A stretch of DNA of 63,253 nt, taken from assembly GCA_947576945.1 (NCBI GenBank), contig CANPTH010000016.1:1-63253 (forward strand), in the 5' to 3' direction. Below are positions 44,194 to 54,387 of the stretch, piece after piece. The position numbers and the translations under genes are program-made. Within the stretch, counting starts at the first letter, position 1. Each line of letters opens with the position of its first letter. This DNA is from an uncultured Lachnospiraceae bacterium (lineage in GTDB: Bacteria > Bacillota > Clostridia > Lachnospirales > Lachnospiraceae). The notes below the pieces were generated by a model. The model was not told where the DNA came from, did no database searches, and saw nothing but the letters and a program-made list of their open reading frames with translations.

Positions 44194-45273
44194 ATGAATA
44201 TGATTAACCTTACACCCAAAAAAATCTGTACCGGATGCGGCGCCTGCGTAAAAATATGCCCCCGGCAGGCTATAACATTAAAGCCGGATAAAGAAGGCTT
44301 CTTATATCCATCTATCAATGAATCACTATGCAGCCACTGCTCACTGTGTGTCCAAAAATGTCCCTGCCTGAAAACCGCTTCCATAGTCAACCATAATCTG
44401 TATTTTGGCGCTCATTCAAAAGAGCCTTCCATACGCAGTCTTGGATCTTCTGGCGGCATCTTCCCTCTTCTTGCAATTCATGTCCTTCAACAAGGCGGCA
44501 TCGTATTCGGCGCCTGTCTGATGGAAGACGGCAGTGTAGCACATAACGGAATTGAAAGAATAGAAGATCTTGACAAAATCACAAAAACAAAATATGTCCA
44601 AAGTAATCTATCCAATGTATGGGAAACAATACAAACCAGCCTGGCAGAAGGACGTATTGTCCTGTTCTGCGGCACTCCATGCCAAACAGAAGGATTGCAG
44701 TCTTACCTGGGTAAGGACTACAGTAATCTCTTTTTGATCGATCTGGTGTGCTATGGCGTCCCTTCTCCGGAAATCTGGCAGCGCTATATCAACTTTCTTC
44801 AAAGAAAATATGCTTCCAAACCGCTTATGTTTTATTTTCGCGATAAATGCAATCAGGACAATGGACATACCGTAAAAATCCAGTGTAAAGAGAAAGAATA
44901 CACGTATTCTGTCTACAAAGATCTTTTTCTCAGATCCTACTTCAAAAATGTCAATATTCGTCCTTCCTGTTATCACTGCTCCCACTGCACAGTATTGAGA
45001 AAGAGCGATATCACATTGGGCGACTTCTGGGGCATTGAGCGCATCAGACCATTGTTTGACGACGGAATGGGAAATTCTATTATAATATGCCATACAACGA
45101 AGGGAAAAGCTCTTTTCAATGCAATTGAAGAACAGCTCTTTTGGTTTTCCTGTGAAGAACAGGACATTCTACAGCCCCGCCTTATAGAACCAACAAAATA
45201 TCCCCTGTTGCGCTGGTTTTATATGCTGTTGTACCGCATACTCCCATTTTCATTATGGATTCGCCTTTTTTAA
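44194..45273 (+). CDS. Coenzyme F420 hydrogenase/dehydrogenase beta-subunit family iron-sulfur protein
   Basis: This is a 359-residue protein. Two N-terminal 4Fe-4S motifs (CTGCGACVKICP and CSHCSLCVQKCP) are followed by the FrhB-like N- and C-terminal domains (SLGSSGGIFPLLAIH, LFCGTPCQTEGLQSYL, CYHCSHCTVLRKSDITLGDFWG). In clostridia lacking F420 such proteins sit in polysaccharide clusters next to pyruvyl transferases. A redox role in modifying a sugar or pyruvyl donor is presumed, not shown. It is the only plus-strand gene between 35 and 59 kb and has its own promoter. Confidence 0.87.
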   Translation: MNMINLTPKKICTGCGACVKICPRQAITLKPDKEGFLYPSINESLCSHCSLCVQKCPCLKTASIVNHNLYFGAHSKEPSIRSLGSSGGIFPLLAIHVLQQGGIVFGACLMEDGSVAHNGIERIEDLDKITKTKYVQSNLSNVWETIQTSLAEGRIVLFCGTPCQTEGLQSYLGKDYSNLFLIDLVCYGVPSPEIWQRYINFLQRKYASKPLMFYFRDKCNQDNGHTVKIQCKEKEYTYSVYKDLFLRSYFKNVNIRPSCYHCSHCTVLRKSDITLGDFWGIERIRPLFDDGMGNSIIICHTTKGKALFNAIEEQLFWFSCEEQDILQPRLIEPTKYPLLRWFYMLLYRILPFSLWIRLF

Positions 45274-45302
45274 TCTGATAACGCCAATCCATAATGCTTT
45301 AC

Positions 45303-47627
45303 TCATAGACTTAAGTCATATAGTAAACTGCTGCTGTCCTGTTTGAAGAAATAACAGACAAAATCATCATCTTCATAAAATACATCCATTACGGAAGGAT
45401 ATCTTTCCATAAACCGCTGGCACCAGTCAAATGCCTTTGATTCAAGAATTACCCGATTCTCCACTTCCGTATATATTGACCATAAGTCCTCTGTCTCCGG
45501 TAAATCCTTCTGCGCTTCTTCTTTCGAAATCCGGGCATTCTTAATTTCCGGACTCTGACTCACAGGCAAAATATCTTCAAGAAAATATGAAATATACTTT
45601 TTACTTCCCAGCCATGACGGTCCCTGGAAAAAAAGATGCTGTGCATAAACAATCGGCCTTTTTTCTATATAAATAAATACATGTTCTGTCGGCAATGTAT
45701 AAGCGCCCTCCTGGCTCTTTTTTATGAATGTAAGCAGCTCTTCATGCCATCCATATTGAGTAACAGGATATAACTCGTCTGTAGGGGACACTATCGTATA
45801 GGTATGTTCCGGAAAGCTGTCAATAATTGAACTGGTCACATCTGCTGTTGAACTGTATTTCGTTAATTCACAATATAAAAATCCCCGATAAAAACCAAGC
45901 ATTACCGATCCGGCATAAATACCAACGATGACCAAAACAGATAAAAACTGCCGGAACGCATTCGTACGGAAATTCCTCAGTCCATAAAAAATCAAGTCAA
46001 CCGGCATAATCATAACTGCCAGAAGCATCATATGGCCCACTACAAAAAAACGACCTTCCGGCATCAGATCTGGCAGCCCCATTTTCGGCGCAACATAGAA
46101 AAATACATTTAGAACAGAGCATATAATAACCGGATAATACATGGAACAAATCCTGGCAATCTCCCTGGAACGATATGCTATGTTAATGAAGCAGCACAAT
46201 ATAACAGTAATTACTGTCACCACCAATATCACTTTCGCCCGCTCTCCGCCATATAATGCAATATATCCATAATCGTAAACCTTTTTAAGATCAGATGCGA
46301 TATTATGTTCCCCGCCCTGACCAATCTGAGGACTTACATCCGCCTGAATGGATCCACTGCTTTCCCCGGATATAACGCCTATGGCCCAATTAATGGAATC
46401 GCTGAACGGAATACCCTGAGCCATCGCACCGATATACGGCGCTATAGAAATCATACACGCACAAAAAACAGATACGATTAACGGAAAGAATATTTTTTTT
46501 CTGAATAACCGGTTCAAATTAAAAATCACAAATATACCACAGGCAACACATGCCATAATAACCACAAAAAAGTGAATTGACATGGAAGCCGCAACAGACG
46601 CTGTAAATAAGAACAGATTATCACTCCAAAATCTCTTTGATTTTGTTGTCCCATCTTTCAGAGTATTTCCCTCATGCAGATAATTGATCAGACAAAGGAC
46701 TGAAAGAAAGACCGTATGCAGTCCAAATTCATGCGGTAAAGTTATCTGCAGTCTGAACATATTCTGAATCAAAAGCATACTTGTTAAATCCAGCGTCAGA
46801 AATAACATCAAAACAAAAACCGGTGAATACCGCCAATACAGTATCCTGCGCAGCAGAACATACGCGGAAAGCATAAGCACTGCCACGTGAATTCCCTGCA
46901 GGAACAGTAAAATACTATATATGCGAACACCAAAAAGCGCATTCATACAGTATATAAAACAATGCATTCCTTGCGGATATATTCCACCGGCAAATATCTT
47001 TCCTTCCACAAGTCTCTGAATCCACTCATGATGAACATATAAGTCTCCAAATCCATAAGAACGAATCTGGAATACCCCATAAGAAAAATAAATCATTCCA
47101 TAAAGAAGTACACTCACAAGCAGACCATACTTTTTCAGTACACAAAAACATTTATAAACGAAATGCTTAATATCTTTCAGACTGATCTGCCGGCACTTTT
47201 TCTTTTGATCGCTTATACAATATGAGACTGCGCACCGGACATAATAGAAAGGCATGGCAATATAAGCCATGACAATAATCACCGAACGATACCTGCCATG
47301 CAAAGCCTTTACTGAAGGAAACTGTGCCAAACCTTCTTCTTTATACTTGCTGATAACGTAACTTAACAGGTTTATCAACAGCATCAGCAAAAAACTTCCA
47401 TAAAATACACCTCTGATAATCTGTTGATTCAAAATATGCATAAGACCTGATGTAAGAACCACAACATTGACAATCACAATCGGTACGGTAACACAAAATC
47501 CAAAATAGTAATGCAGCGTTCTCTTTCTCAAATGTTTCCAAAATACTACTGATGTCCAAAGAAACATCAAAGATACATAACCCAAAAATACTTTCCCATA
47601 TTCAGTTACCCAATACAGCATATCCAT
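45303..47627 (-). CDS. Large multi-spanning membrane protein (GT-C-like), paralogue 2
   Basis: This is a 774-residue protein with about 12-14 membrane helices and a C-terminal extracytoplasmic domain of about 170 residues. The first large loop reads GFGDLYVHHEWIQRLVEGKI with an acidic residue and His as in GT-C glycosyltransferases and DUF6541-like proteins. It aligns along its length with the neighbour at 47676 (shared YGMxYFSYG, MHCFIYCM, LLFLQGIHVAV, PTDELY, YGWHEEL, EDDxFVCYYF-type motifs). A polymerase or lipid-linked sugar transferase for the exported glycan is plausible; not established. Confidence 0.75.
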   Translation of the reverse strand: MDMLYWVTEYGKVFLGYVSLMFLWTSVVFWKHLRKRTLHYYFGFCVTVPIVIVNVVVLTSGLMHILNQQIIRGVFYGSFLLMLLINLLSYVISKYKEEGLAQFPSVKALHGRYRSVIIVMAYIAMPFYYVRCAVSYCISDQKKKCRQISLKDIKHFVYKCFCVLKKYGLLVSVLLYGMIYFSYGVFQIRSYGFGDLYVHHEWIQRLVEGKIFAGGIYPQGMHCFIYCMNALFGVRIYSILLFLQGIHVAVLMLSAYVLLRRILYWRYSPVFVLMLFLTLDLTSMLLIQNMFRLQITLPHEFGLHTVFLSVLCLINYLHEGNTLKDGTTKSKRFWSDNLFLFTASVAASMSIHFFVVIMACVACGIFVIFNLNRLFRKKIFFPLIVSVFCACMISIAPYIGAMAQGIPFSDSINWAIGVISGESSGSIQADVSPQIGQGGEHNIASDLKKVYDYGYIALYGGERAKVILVVTVITVILCCFINIAYRSREIARICSMYYPVIICSVLNVFFYVAPKMGLPDLMPEGRFFVVGHMMLLAVMIMPVDLIFYGLRNFRTNAFRQFLSVLVIVGIYAGSVMLGFYRGFLYCELTKYSSTADVTSSIIDSFPEHTYTIVSPTDELYPVTQYGWHEELLTFIKKSQEGAYTLPTEHVFIYIEKRPIVYAQHLFFQGPSWLGSKKYISYFLEDILPVSQSPEIKNARISKEEAQKDLPETEDLWSIYTEVENRVILESKAFDWCQRFMERYPSVMDVFYEDDDFVCYFFKQDSSSLLYDLSL

Positions 47628-47675
47628 GATTCATATCTCCCCATTATTCTATAAAAAACCTATTCCGGGCATCTT

Positions 47676-50114
47676 TCATTTCATCCCTAACTCATACGCC
47701 TGCTCCCCCGCTTCCTGCCGGAAATAATAACAAACAAACTCATCATCCTCATAATAAATATTCAATACCGACGAATGTTCCTCCGCAAACCGCTGACACC
47801 AGTCATACGCCTTCGCTTCCAATACCGTTCGGTCCGCCAGCTTTACATACATATTCCATGGATTTGCATCGTCAGACAGCGCCAGACTCCCTGCTCCTTC
47901 TCCTAAAATCTCTAAAATATCGGCCGCGACCACCTCCGGAGCCTGACTGGCCTCACTGTCAGGATATCCCGCAGAATATACTTCCCAGAAGGGTTCCAGA
48001 TACTTCTCTTCCCCAATCCAGTTCCTTCCCTGAAAGAAATGAGACTGCCTGTATAGAAGCGGTTTCTTCTCCACAAATATAAACACATACTCCGACGGAA
48101 TAAGGTAACTCTCCCCACTTTCACAACGTTCCACAAAATCAAGCAGTTCTTCATGCCATCCATACTGAATCACATGATAAAGTTCATCCGTGGGCGACAC
48201 AATCGTGTAACTGTACTGTGGAAATGTATTGATAATGGATTCTGTAACATCCACCGCCGCATTGTACCGTGACAGTTCATAGAACAACATACCTCTGAAA
48301 TTCCCTGTAGCAACCGCTGCCCCATAGATTCCCGCCACTGATGCCAAAGACAATATTCTCAGCGATAAGTCTCTGCCATATCCGGCTGCTCTGCAAATGA
48401 TCACATCAACAGGCATCACCATAACACCAAGCAGCATCATATGCCCCGGCGCAAAAAATCTTCCTTCCGGTATAACATTCGGCAATCCCATCATTGGCGC
48501 CGCATACACAACTATATAGAGCAGCGAGGCCAATATCACCGGAGGATATTTCCGGCAGACTTTATGCAGGAACTTAAACCTCTTATTCTTCCTCGTCAGC
48601 CAGCAGAGCACGGCAATAACCGCTGTCAAAACAAAAGCTCCCCTGCCTCTGCTTTTCCCATATAATGCTGCATACCCCTTGTCACAAATCTCGTTCACAA
48701 CACGTTTAAATCCGGAAATAATGCCGATCTCACTGCGCTTTATATCCCAAACGCCTTCTTCTCTGTTCTGTGCCTGATCAGCATCATTCCCGCTCTTCTC
48801 TTTCCCTGTCCCGTTTTCTTCTGTTACCGCATCATCTTCTCCCGTCTGCTCCTGTAACCCGCTGCTCTCCTCCCCATTCATGACTCTGAGCGCCCAACTG
48901 ATGGATGCGCTGAATGGAGTTCCCTGCGCCAATGCTCCCGCCATAGGCGTTACCGCAATCACGAAAGCACAGAGTACAGCTGACATCAGCGGAATAAAAT
49001 ATTTCCTGTTACATATCTTCTTTAAAGCAAAAAAGCCAAACGATCCGCAGATAATCACTGCCATCAGCATCGTATGGAAATGTGTCATGACGACAGCCGC
49101 CAGCGCAATCATAAATAACAGTAGATTTTCATCCCAAAAAAACTGCCTTCTGATAACATTGCCTTTATCAGCTCGTTCCCTGTCCAGATAATTTATCATG
49201 AACAGCGCGCTCAGACACACCGTATGCAGTCCGAACTCCATCGGCATCGTAATCTGTAACCGGAACATACTGTGAATCAAATCCGCATTACCCAGATCCA
49301 ATGTCAAAAACAGCATCAGCACAAAAACTGATGTGTATCTCCAACTGAACACTTTCCCCAGCAGCAGATAAACAGACACCAGGAAGACCGCCACATGGAT
49401 CCCCTGTAAAAACAACAGAATGCTGTGAATCTTAATGCCAAACAGCGTATGCATGCAGTAGATAAAACAATGCATCGCCTCAGGATAAATTCCATCCGGG
49501 AAAATATTTCCTATCGTCAATTCATAGATCCATTTGTTATGAATATACAAATCTCCATAACCGTAAGAATGCACCTGAAATGCGCCATATGAGAAATATA
49601 CCATCCCATAAACGGTCACGATAACCAACAACCCGTATCGCCAGAACAGATGTCTGAATCTTCTCCCCGAATTCCAGACTTCTTCTTTGGCTCTCAATCT
49701 AATCTTCTTCCCTCTGTATGCCTGTATCTTTTTCATAAAATCAACACACAGGAAACACACGGCTTGCTTAACAAACTTATTTTCCTTCAGGCTGCTCAGG
49801 TCTGGAATCTCTGCCCCCGTCATCCTGCTGTATTTTCTACCAAGATAAGATACAGAATTTACTGAAAACGCCAGCAAAAACACACCATAAAAAAGGAATC
49901 TTATCAGTCTTTGGTCTAATCCGTGTATAAGGCCGAGTCCCAGTACCACTGTGTTCATAATCACAATCGGTACAGTGACGCAAAAGCTGAAACGATAAGT
50001 CCTGGATTTTGTCCGCAGATGCTTATGGAATACCACCGACGGCCAGAGAAACATCAGAAACAAATATCCGCAAAATACCTTACTGTATTCTATTACCCAA
50101 TAATCTATCTCCAT
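47676..50114 (-). CDS. Large multi-spanning membrane protein (GT-C-like), paralogue 1
   Basis: This is an 812-residue paralogue of the 774-residue protein downstream, arising by tandem duplication; the gap between them is 48 nt. Membrane helices occupy about residues 1-640 and an outer C-terminal domain follows (SYTIVSPTDELYHVIQYGWHE region). It has an extra acidic, low-complexity loop (residues about 415-470, rich in Glu, Gly and Asn) missing from the paralogue. It lies 46 nt downstream of the DUF2304-GT2 gene, whose polyprenyl-phosphate sugar product could be its donor. Confidence 0.75.
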   Translation of the reverse strand: MEIDYWVIEYSKVFCGYLFLMFLWPSVVFHKHLRTKSRTYRFSFCVTVPIVIMNTVVLGLGLIHGLDQRLIRFLFYGVFLLAFSVNSVSYLGRKYSRMTGAEIPDLSSLKENKFVKQAVCFLCVDFMKKIQAYRGKKIRLRAKEEVWNSGRRFRHLFWRYGLLVIVTVYGMVYFSYGAFQVHSYGYGDLYIHNKWIYELTIGNIFPDGIYPEAMHCFIYCMHTLFGIKIHSILLFLQGIHVAVFLVSVYLLLGKVFSWRYTSVFVLMLFLTLDLGNADLIHSMFRLQITMPMEFGLHTVCLSALFMINYLDRERADKGNVIRRQFFWDENLLLFMIALAAVVMTHFHTMLMAVIICGSFGFFALKKICNRKYFIPLMSAVLCAFVIAVTPMAGALAQGTPFSASISWALRVMNGEESSGLQEQTGEDDAVTEENGTGKEKSGNDADQAQNREEGVWDIKRSEIGIISGFKRVVNEICDKGYAALYGKSRGRGAFVLTAVIAVLCWLTRKNKRFKFLHKVCRKYPPVILASLLYIVVYAAPMMGLPNVIPEGRFFAPGHMMLLGVMVMPVDVIICRAAGYGRDLSLRILSLASVAGIYGAAVATGNFRGMLFYELSRYNAAVDVTESIINTFPQYSYTIVSPTDELYHVIQYGWHEELLDFVERCESGESYLIPSEYVFIFVEKKPLLYRQSHFFQGRNWIGEEKYLEPFWEVYSAGYPDSEASQAPEVVAADILEILGEGAGSLALSDDANPWNMYVKLADRTVLEAKAYDWCQRFAEEHSSVLNIYYEDDEFVCYYFRQEAGEQAYELGMK

Positions 50115-50160
50115 CCTGCTTCTCCTCTTCCAGCTGTTCCATATGCCTCAACACACTGTT

Positions 50161-51294
50161 TCAACGCCGATTCAATACCTTAATCCGAAATACGACTGCC
50201 AGCACACTTAAATACATACGCAGCATATAGCTGACCGGCTCCAGCCCCGAATGCATGCTTTTCCCATACTTCCTCGCATGCATCACCGCCGGCACTTCTT
50301 CCAGTTTAAATTGCAAAAGCAGCATCTGCATGACCATATTGGCATCCGGATACTGATAATCAAAATTATTGTATTCTGCATAATAGGAAAAAGCTCTCTT
50401 GCCAAGCCCCTGAAGACCAGTTGTGGGATCCGCAATCTTTCTTCCCGTCACCACCCTGATCATGCTCTGAAACATCCAAAAAGCAAATTTTTTGACCGTT
50501 GAAACATAAAACTGCGAACTGCCTTCCATAAATCTGGAAGCTAAAACAATATCCGGGCGTTCTCCCTCTTCGCCTGCCGCTTTCAGCTTTCTATAAATCA
50601 TCGGAATATTGCAGACATCATGCTGCCCATCCGCATCCATCTGAATCACATACTGATACTTATTCCTTACCGCATATTTATAGCCCAGCTGCAGAGTACT
50701 GCCATACCCAAGACCAAATATATTCACGATCTGCACACATGGGTATCGGTCTATGATCTCCCCTGAAGTATCCTTCGAAGCATCGTTAATACATAGAACA
50801 TCTGCGATTTTACTAATCTCCGGCCGGCACAGCTGTTCCAATATCCGCCCTATATTTTTTTCCTCATTTCTCACCGGCAGTATGATCAGCAATTCCTTCC
50901 TATGCTCATACCCCGCAGCGTCCTCAGCGCAAACGCTCTTTGATCGGCTGTAATTCTCACAACTGCCGTCCCGTTTCTGCAGCAGAGAAACTTCTATCGC
51001 CAGTTCCTGATTTTCCATCTGCAGACGTGAAAGCAGCAAACTAAATAAATAGAAGAAAAACAGTCCGCCTGCTCCGATGCAGATCACCCACTGTTCTCCT
51101 TTTTCAAAAAGAACCGTTGTATATTCGGCCAAACCGGGAACTATACCGGCCAGGATCAGCAGTATGCCCAGTATTTCCCACATGACGGCAAAATCAGCCG
51201 TCATCCTTTTCACAGAAAGAAACCAGAAACTGCATAGCATGACTGCAATGCCCGCAGCAGTCATTGCAATCGCTACGATACTGCCTGCTTCCAT
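50161..51294 (-). CDS. DUF2304-GT2 fusion, polyprenyl-phosphate glycosyltransferase-like
   Basis: This is a 377-residue protein. The N-terminal 110 residues have three hydrophobic helices and a short coiled coil (QMENQELAIEVSLLQKRDG), the pattern of DUF2304 proteins that normally accompany DPM1-type transferases as separate proteins. The rest is GT2: LLIILPVRNEEKNIGRI, VLCINDASKDTSGEI, VIQMDADGQHD (DxD) and RVVTGRKIADPTTGLQG, as in dolichyl-phosphate mannose synthases. It would charge polyprenyl phosphate for the GT-C-like proteins encoded downstream; this is inference. Confidence 0.85.
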   Translation of the reverse strand: MEAGSIVAIAMTAAGIAVMLCSFWFLSVKRMTADFAVMWEILGILLILAGIVPGLAEYTTVLFEKGEQWVICIGAGGLFFFYLFSLLLSRLQMENQELAIEVSLLQKRDGSCENYSRSKSVCAEDAAGYEHRKELLIILPVRNEEKNIGRILEQLCRPEISKIADVLCINDASKDTSGEIIDRYPCVQIVNIFGLGYGSTLQLGYKYAVRNKYQYVIQMDADGQHDVCNIPMIYRKLKAAGEEGERPDIVLASRFMEGSSQFYVSTVKKFAFWMFQSMIRVVTGRKIADPTTGLQGLGKRAFSYYAEYNNFDYQYPDANMVMQMLLLQFKLEEVPAVMHARKYGKSMHSGLEPVSYMLRMYLSVLAVVFRIKVLNRR

Positions 51295-51315
51295 GTTTTA
51301 TACCCAGCCTTTCTT

Positions 51316-52788
51316 TCAATATGTTTTACTTTTCTTCTTACCTGCTCCGTCGGACTTCCGGTAAACCACACCGGAGGGCATTTTTCCTCTGCCGCGCTTC
51401 AGCAGCAGCCATTTACAGAATGTGTTCTTCTCCAGATTTCTTTCAACGCGCCGCAGCCTCGCATAAGCAACCGTCCATCCGGCAAAAGCTCCCAGCAGCA
51501 CGCCGAGCCCATACCAGATCTCTGAAAGATGTGTGGCAAAAACACTGCCCAGAAAAGTTACAAGGCAAAAGCTGAGCGTTGTTAAGACTGCTCCTGAAAG
51601 ATCGTTATAATAATACAGAAACAGGATCGCCGCATACATCAGGAACAGCACAAAATATCCCGCCGCCATACAGGGATAGATCCGCATGACCATGCCGCCG
51701 AATCCATACTGAGGCAGAAGCACGATGCACAATAGATACACTACCACGGATATGATAAACTGAATCCGCACCAGACTCATCAGCTCATTAGAGATCGTTC
51801 TGAACATCCGTCTCTTCGTATTGTCGATATCTGCCCGCTTGCCGCCGATTACAGCCTCGGAATAAGCTCTGTATTTATCATGGAAATGCATTTCGATCCG
51901 CGCTATAAAGATGACCGTCGCTGATATATTGGTAAACATGGCGATACAGGTGGCCATATCATAAGGCTGATTGCACACGAAACTTTTAACCACCACGATC
52001 CTCATATCCGTCGTCCAGAATACGAAGTTATGTATATAAAGGCCTAAAATATACAGGAAATTAGCCGCCACCAGCTGCCACCATTTTCCGAAATATTTGA
52101 GCACAGGCTTATAGCGGCTGCTGTTCCTGACAAAATAGCGTTTGACAGTGGCAAATTCCATAGCCGCAATAAAGAAGAATCCTACCATAAGCGAAAACAA
52201 TATACTGATCGTAGTCTCCCAGCGGAACAGAAATTTCAAAACCAAAGAGAGGAGGAAGCTTATCACCATACCAATCAGAAAGTAAAATGAGATTTTCTGA
52301 TAGTCTTTACAGATGGAGAGATAGAGCATGGAATAGAAAACAAGCGCCAGTGAAATATAACCGCAGAATCCTGTAAACACATAGAAGACACTCACCTCTC
52401 CCACAAAATGCTCCCACAGGCAAAAGGGAATGCCCAGAAGACAACTGAATACGATATTGAACACCAATCCCAGATAATAACAGGGAAGAATATCCTGATA
52501 TCGCTCCTCAAAAATGGCATCCTGCATATATTTCGATAATACAGCGTTAAACGGCGCCGCTGTCAGCAGCGCAAAGATAAAAATATACAGTACCGTGCAG
52601 AAAAACACCTCTCTGTCAAGATATGCCGTTCTATTTAAGCCCAACACACGTCCCATCAGAATAATATTTGCTATGACCAGTATCATCGGAGCAACCGTCG
52701 CAATGGTACTGTAAGTAAACCCGACCAGATTCGCAAAAACGGACTTTTTCTCAAAGATACGGTTTAATTTAACACCAATACCCGCCAT
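51316..52788 (-). CDS. pelG: Pel polysaccharide transporter PelG
   Basis: This is a 490-residue MOP-superfamily-like membrane protein with about 12 helices. It matches PelG in its opening AGIGVKLNRIFEKKSVFANLVGFTYS, TAAPFNAVLSKYMQDAIFEE, and its position after pelF. PelG is the presumed inner-membrane transport protein for Pel polysaccharide. A basic, Lys-rich tail ends the protein. The start lies 4 nt after the pelF stop. Confidence 0.92.
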   Translation of the reverse strand: MAGIGVKLNRIFEKKSVFANLVGFTYSTIATVAPMILVIANIILMGRVLGLNRTAYLDREVFFCTVLYIFIFALLTAAPFNAVLSKYMQDAIFEERYQDILPCYYLGLVFNIVFSCLLGIPFCLWEHFVGEVSVFYVFTGFCGYISLALVFYSMLYLSICKDYQKISFYFLIGMVISFLLSLVLKFLFRWETTISILFSLMVGFFFIAAMEFATVKRYFVRNSSRYKPVLKYFGKWWQLVAANFLYILGLYIHNFVFWTTDMRIVVVKSFVCNQPYDMATCIAMFTNISATVIFIARIEMHFHDKYRAYSEAVIGGKRADIDNTKRRMFRTISNELMSLVRIQFIISVVVYLLCIVLLPQYGFGGMVMRIYPCMAAGYFVLFLMYAAILFLYYYNDLSGAVLTTLSFCLVTFLGSVFATHLSEIWYGLGVLLGAFAGWTVAYARLRRVERNLEKNTFCKWLLLKRGRGKMPSGVVYRKSDGAGKKKSKTY

Positions 52789-52792
52789 TCTC

Positions 52793-54277
52793 TCACACCT
52801 CTCCTACATAATCTTCCGGCTGCTGCGCAGATTCCCCGTCTTCTTCCAGCCAGGTCCGCTGCATGGCAGCCGCAAAATCCTTATAAACTTTACCATATGT
52901 ATGCAGCATGTTTTCCATCCGATAGAACGCCGATACTCTGTGATACCCATTCTCCCCCATTCGGATACGCCTTTGTTTATCCCGCGCAAGGGTAAGGATC
53001 GCCTGCGTTATCTCTCCCACATTCATGATATGCGTTATGATTCCAGCTTCTCCGAATTCGTCTTCATCCTCTTCGTTCCCGAGGATCAATCCTCTGCAGT
53101 CTCCCACATCCGTAGCAATCACCGGCTTATGTGCCGCAAAACTTTCCAGAATCGTCAGCGGCTGTCCCTCGCTGATGCTGGTCAGGATCATCATATCCAT
53201 TTTCCCATAATATTCCAACACATCTATTTTGCCGGTAAAAATCACATCGGCTATTCCCATAACGCCTACCATATCAAAACATTCCTGTGCATAACTGTCC
53301 TCATGATCCCATGGACCCATGATCCAAAGCTTGAGCCTGGGGTCCTGCTCTTTGGCAAACCCAAATGCCTGAATAAGCGTCTTGACATCCTTGATTGGCG
53401 CCACACGGAACACCGCTCCAACATAGATCTCCTCCTCTTCTGCCTCCGTTTTCCCCAGAAGATTCTGAAATCTCTCAATCTGAATTCCATTGGGTATCAC
53501 CATGGTCTTCTCAAGCGGACACTCCAGGTCAACCTGCAGTTCTCTGGCACGCCCATACAGACTGGTTACCAAATCCGCTTTGTCGTATGCCATCCTGGAC
53601 ATTTTATGAAACTGTTCAATCCAGATATTCTTATAGATGCCTTTCACCCATTTGGAACGGATCAGCTCTTCTTCCCGCTCTCTCGTATAGATGCCATGTT
53701 CCGACACCAACAGGCGTCCGCCATGAATATATTGGCCCATACAGCCAAGCACCCCTGCATAACCGGTACACAGGCAATGATAGACATCCGCCTTCGGAAC
53801 TTTCATCTGCAGTGTTCGAAAGAGCGGCAGATAAATGGAACGCATTGTCCATAAGAAATCCGTGAATACGATCTGACTGTAATTCATCAGATAGAATTCC
53901 GTAACGGCATTCAGGAAATCCTCTCCCATCAACAGGTCATTGAGCGACCGCTTCTTCTTTTGAAAATAATCAATCAAAGCTTCCCATTCTACCTGTTTCC
54001 CCAGCAGAAGGCTGCGCAGCGCCTGATATTCTTTCTTATTCATCCGATTTTTTCTTTTATGTCTGCCCCAGTCCAGATCCTCCAGATATAGTTCGTGTAC
54101 TTCCACCACATTTTCCGGCAGTTCATATACAAATTTCCCCCGAAGCTCCCGATTTGCCACGATCGCCAGTATAACGAATTCCTGCCTGGGAAAAGAACGG
54201 ATCAGGCCATGCGCCCAGCTGGACATGCCGCCTACTGTATAGGGATAACATCCCTCTGCCACTATACAAATTCTCAT
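52793..54277 (-). CDS. pelF: Pel polysaccharide glycosyltransferase PelF
   Basis: This protein of about 494 residues is a GT4 (GT-B) enzyme specific to Pel loci. Its opening is CIVAEGCYPYTVGGMSSWAH, with the PelF-type insert DWGRHKRKNRMNKKEY, HCLCTGYAGVLG, SEHGIYTREREEE, VFRVAPIKDVKTLIQAF and TSISEGQPLTILES. PelF polymerises from UDP-sugar (UDP-GalNAc in studied cases). The frame begins four codons earlier (MEVG), but that ATG overlaps the GGAGG of ATG 54277. The leader belongs to the structured repeat family. Confidence 0.93.
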   Translation of the reverse strand: MRICIVAEGCYPYTVGGMSSWAHGLIRSFPRQEFVILAIVANRELRGKFVYELPENVVEVHELYLEDLDWGRHKRKNRMNKKEYQALRSLLLGKQVEWEALIDYFQKKKRSLNDLLMGEDFLNAVTEFYLMNYSQIVFTDFLWTMRSIYLPLFRTLQMKVPKADVYHCLCTGYAGVLGCMGQYIHGGRLLVSEHGIYTREREEELIRSKWVKGIYKNIWIEQFHKMSRMAYDKADLVTSLYGRARELQVDLECPLEKTMVIPNGIQIERFQNLLGKTEAEEEEIYVGAVFRVAPIKDVKTLIQAFGFAKEQDPRLKLWIMGPWDHEDSYAQECFDMVGVMGIADVIFTGKIDVLEYYGKMDMMILTSISEGQPLTILESFAAHKPVIATDVGDCRGLILGNEEDEDEFGEAGIITHIMNVGEITQAILTLARDKQRRIRMGENGYHRVSAFYRMENMLHTYGKVYKDFAAAMQRTWLEEDGESAQQPEDYVGEV

Positions 54278-54320
54278 TCCTACCTCCATTTCGAAGCGCT
54301 TTGCGCTGAGTTTTCATTAC
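54278..54320 (-). repeat. Short copy of the structured repeat end (pelF leader)
   Basis: Minus strand: CTCAGCGCAAAGCGCTTCG, a GCGC-AAA-GCGC hairpin, followed by AAATGGAGGTAGGA and ATG 54277. It matches the last 40 nt of the copies before yhcH and the ACT gene. The outer hairpins are not present. Confidence 0.6.
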
Positions 54321-54387
54321 CATGTGCACAAAGCCAGGACGCTGCCAGTATCGATATACTGTTAATGCCTGCAGCTCAACGGATTTC

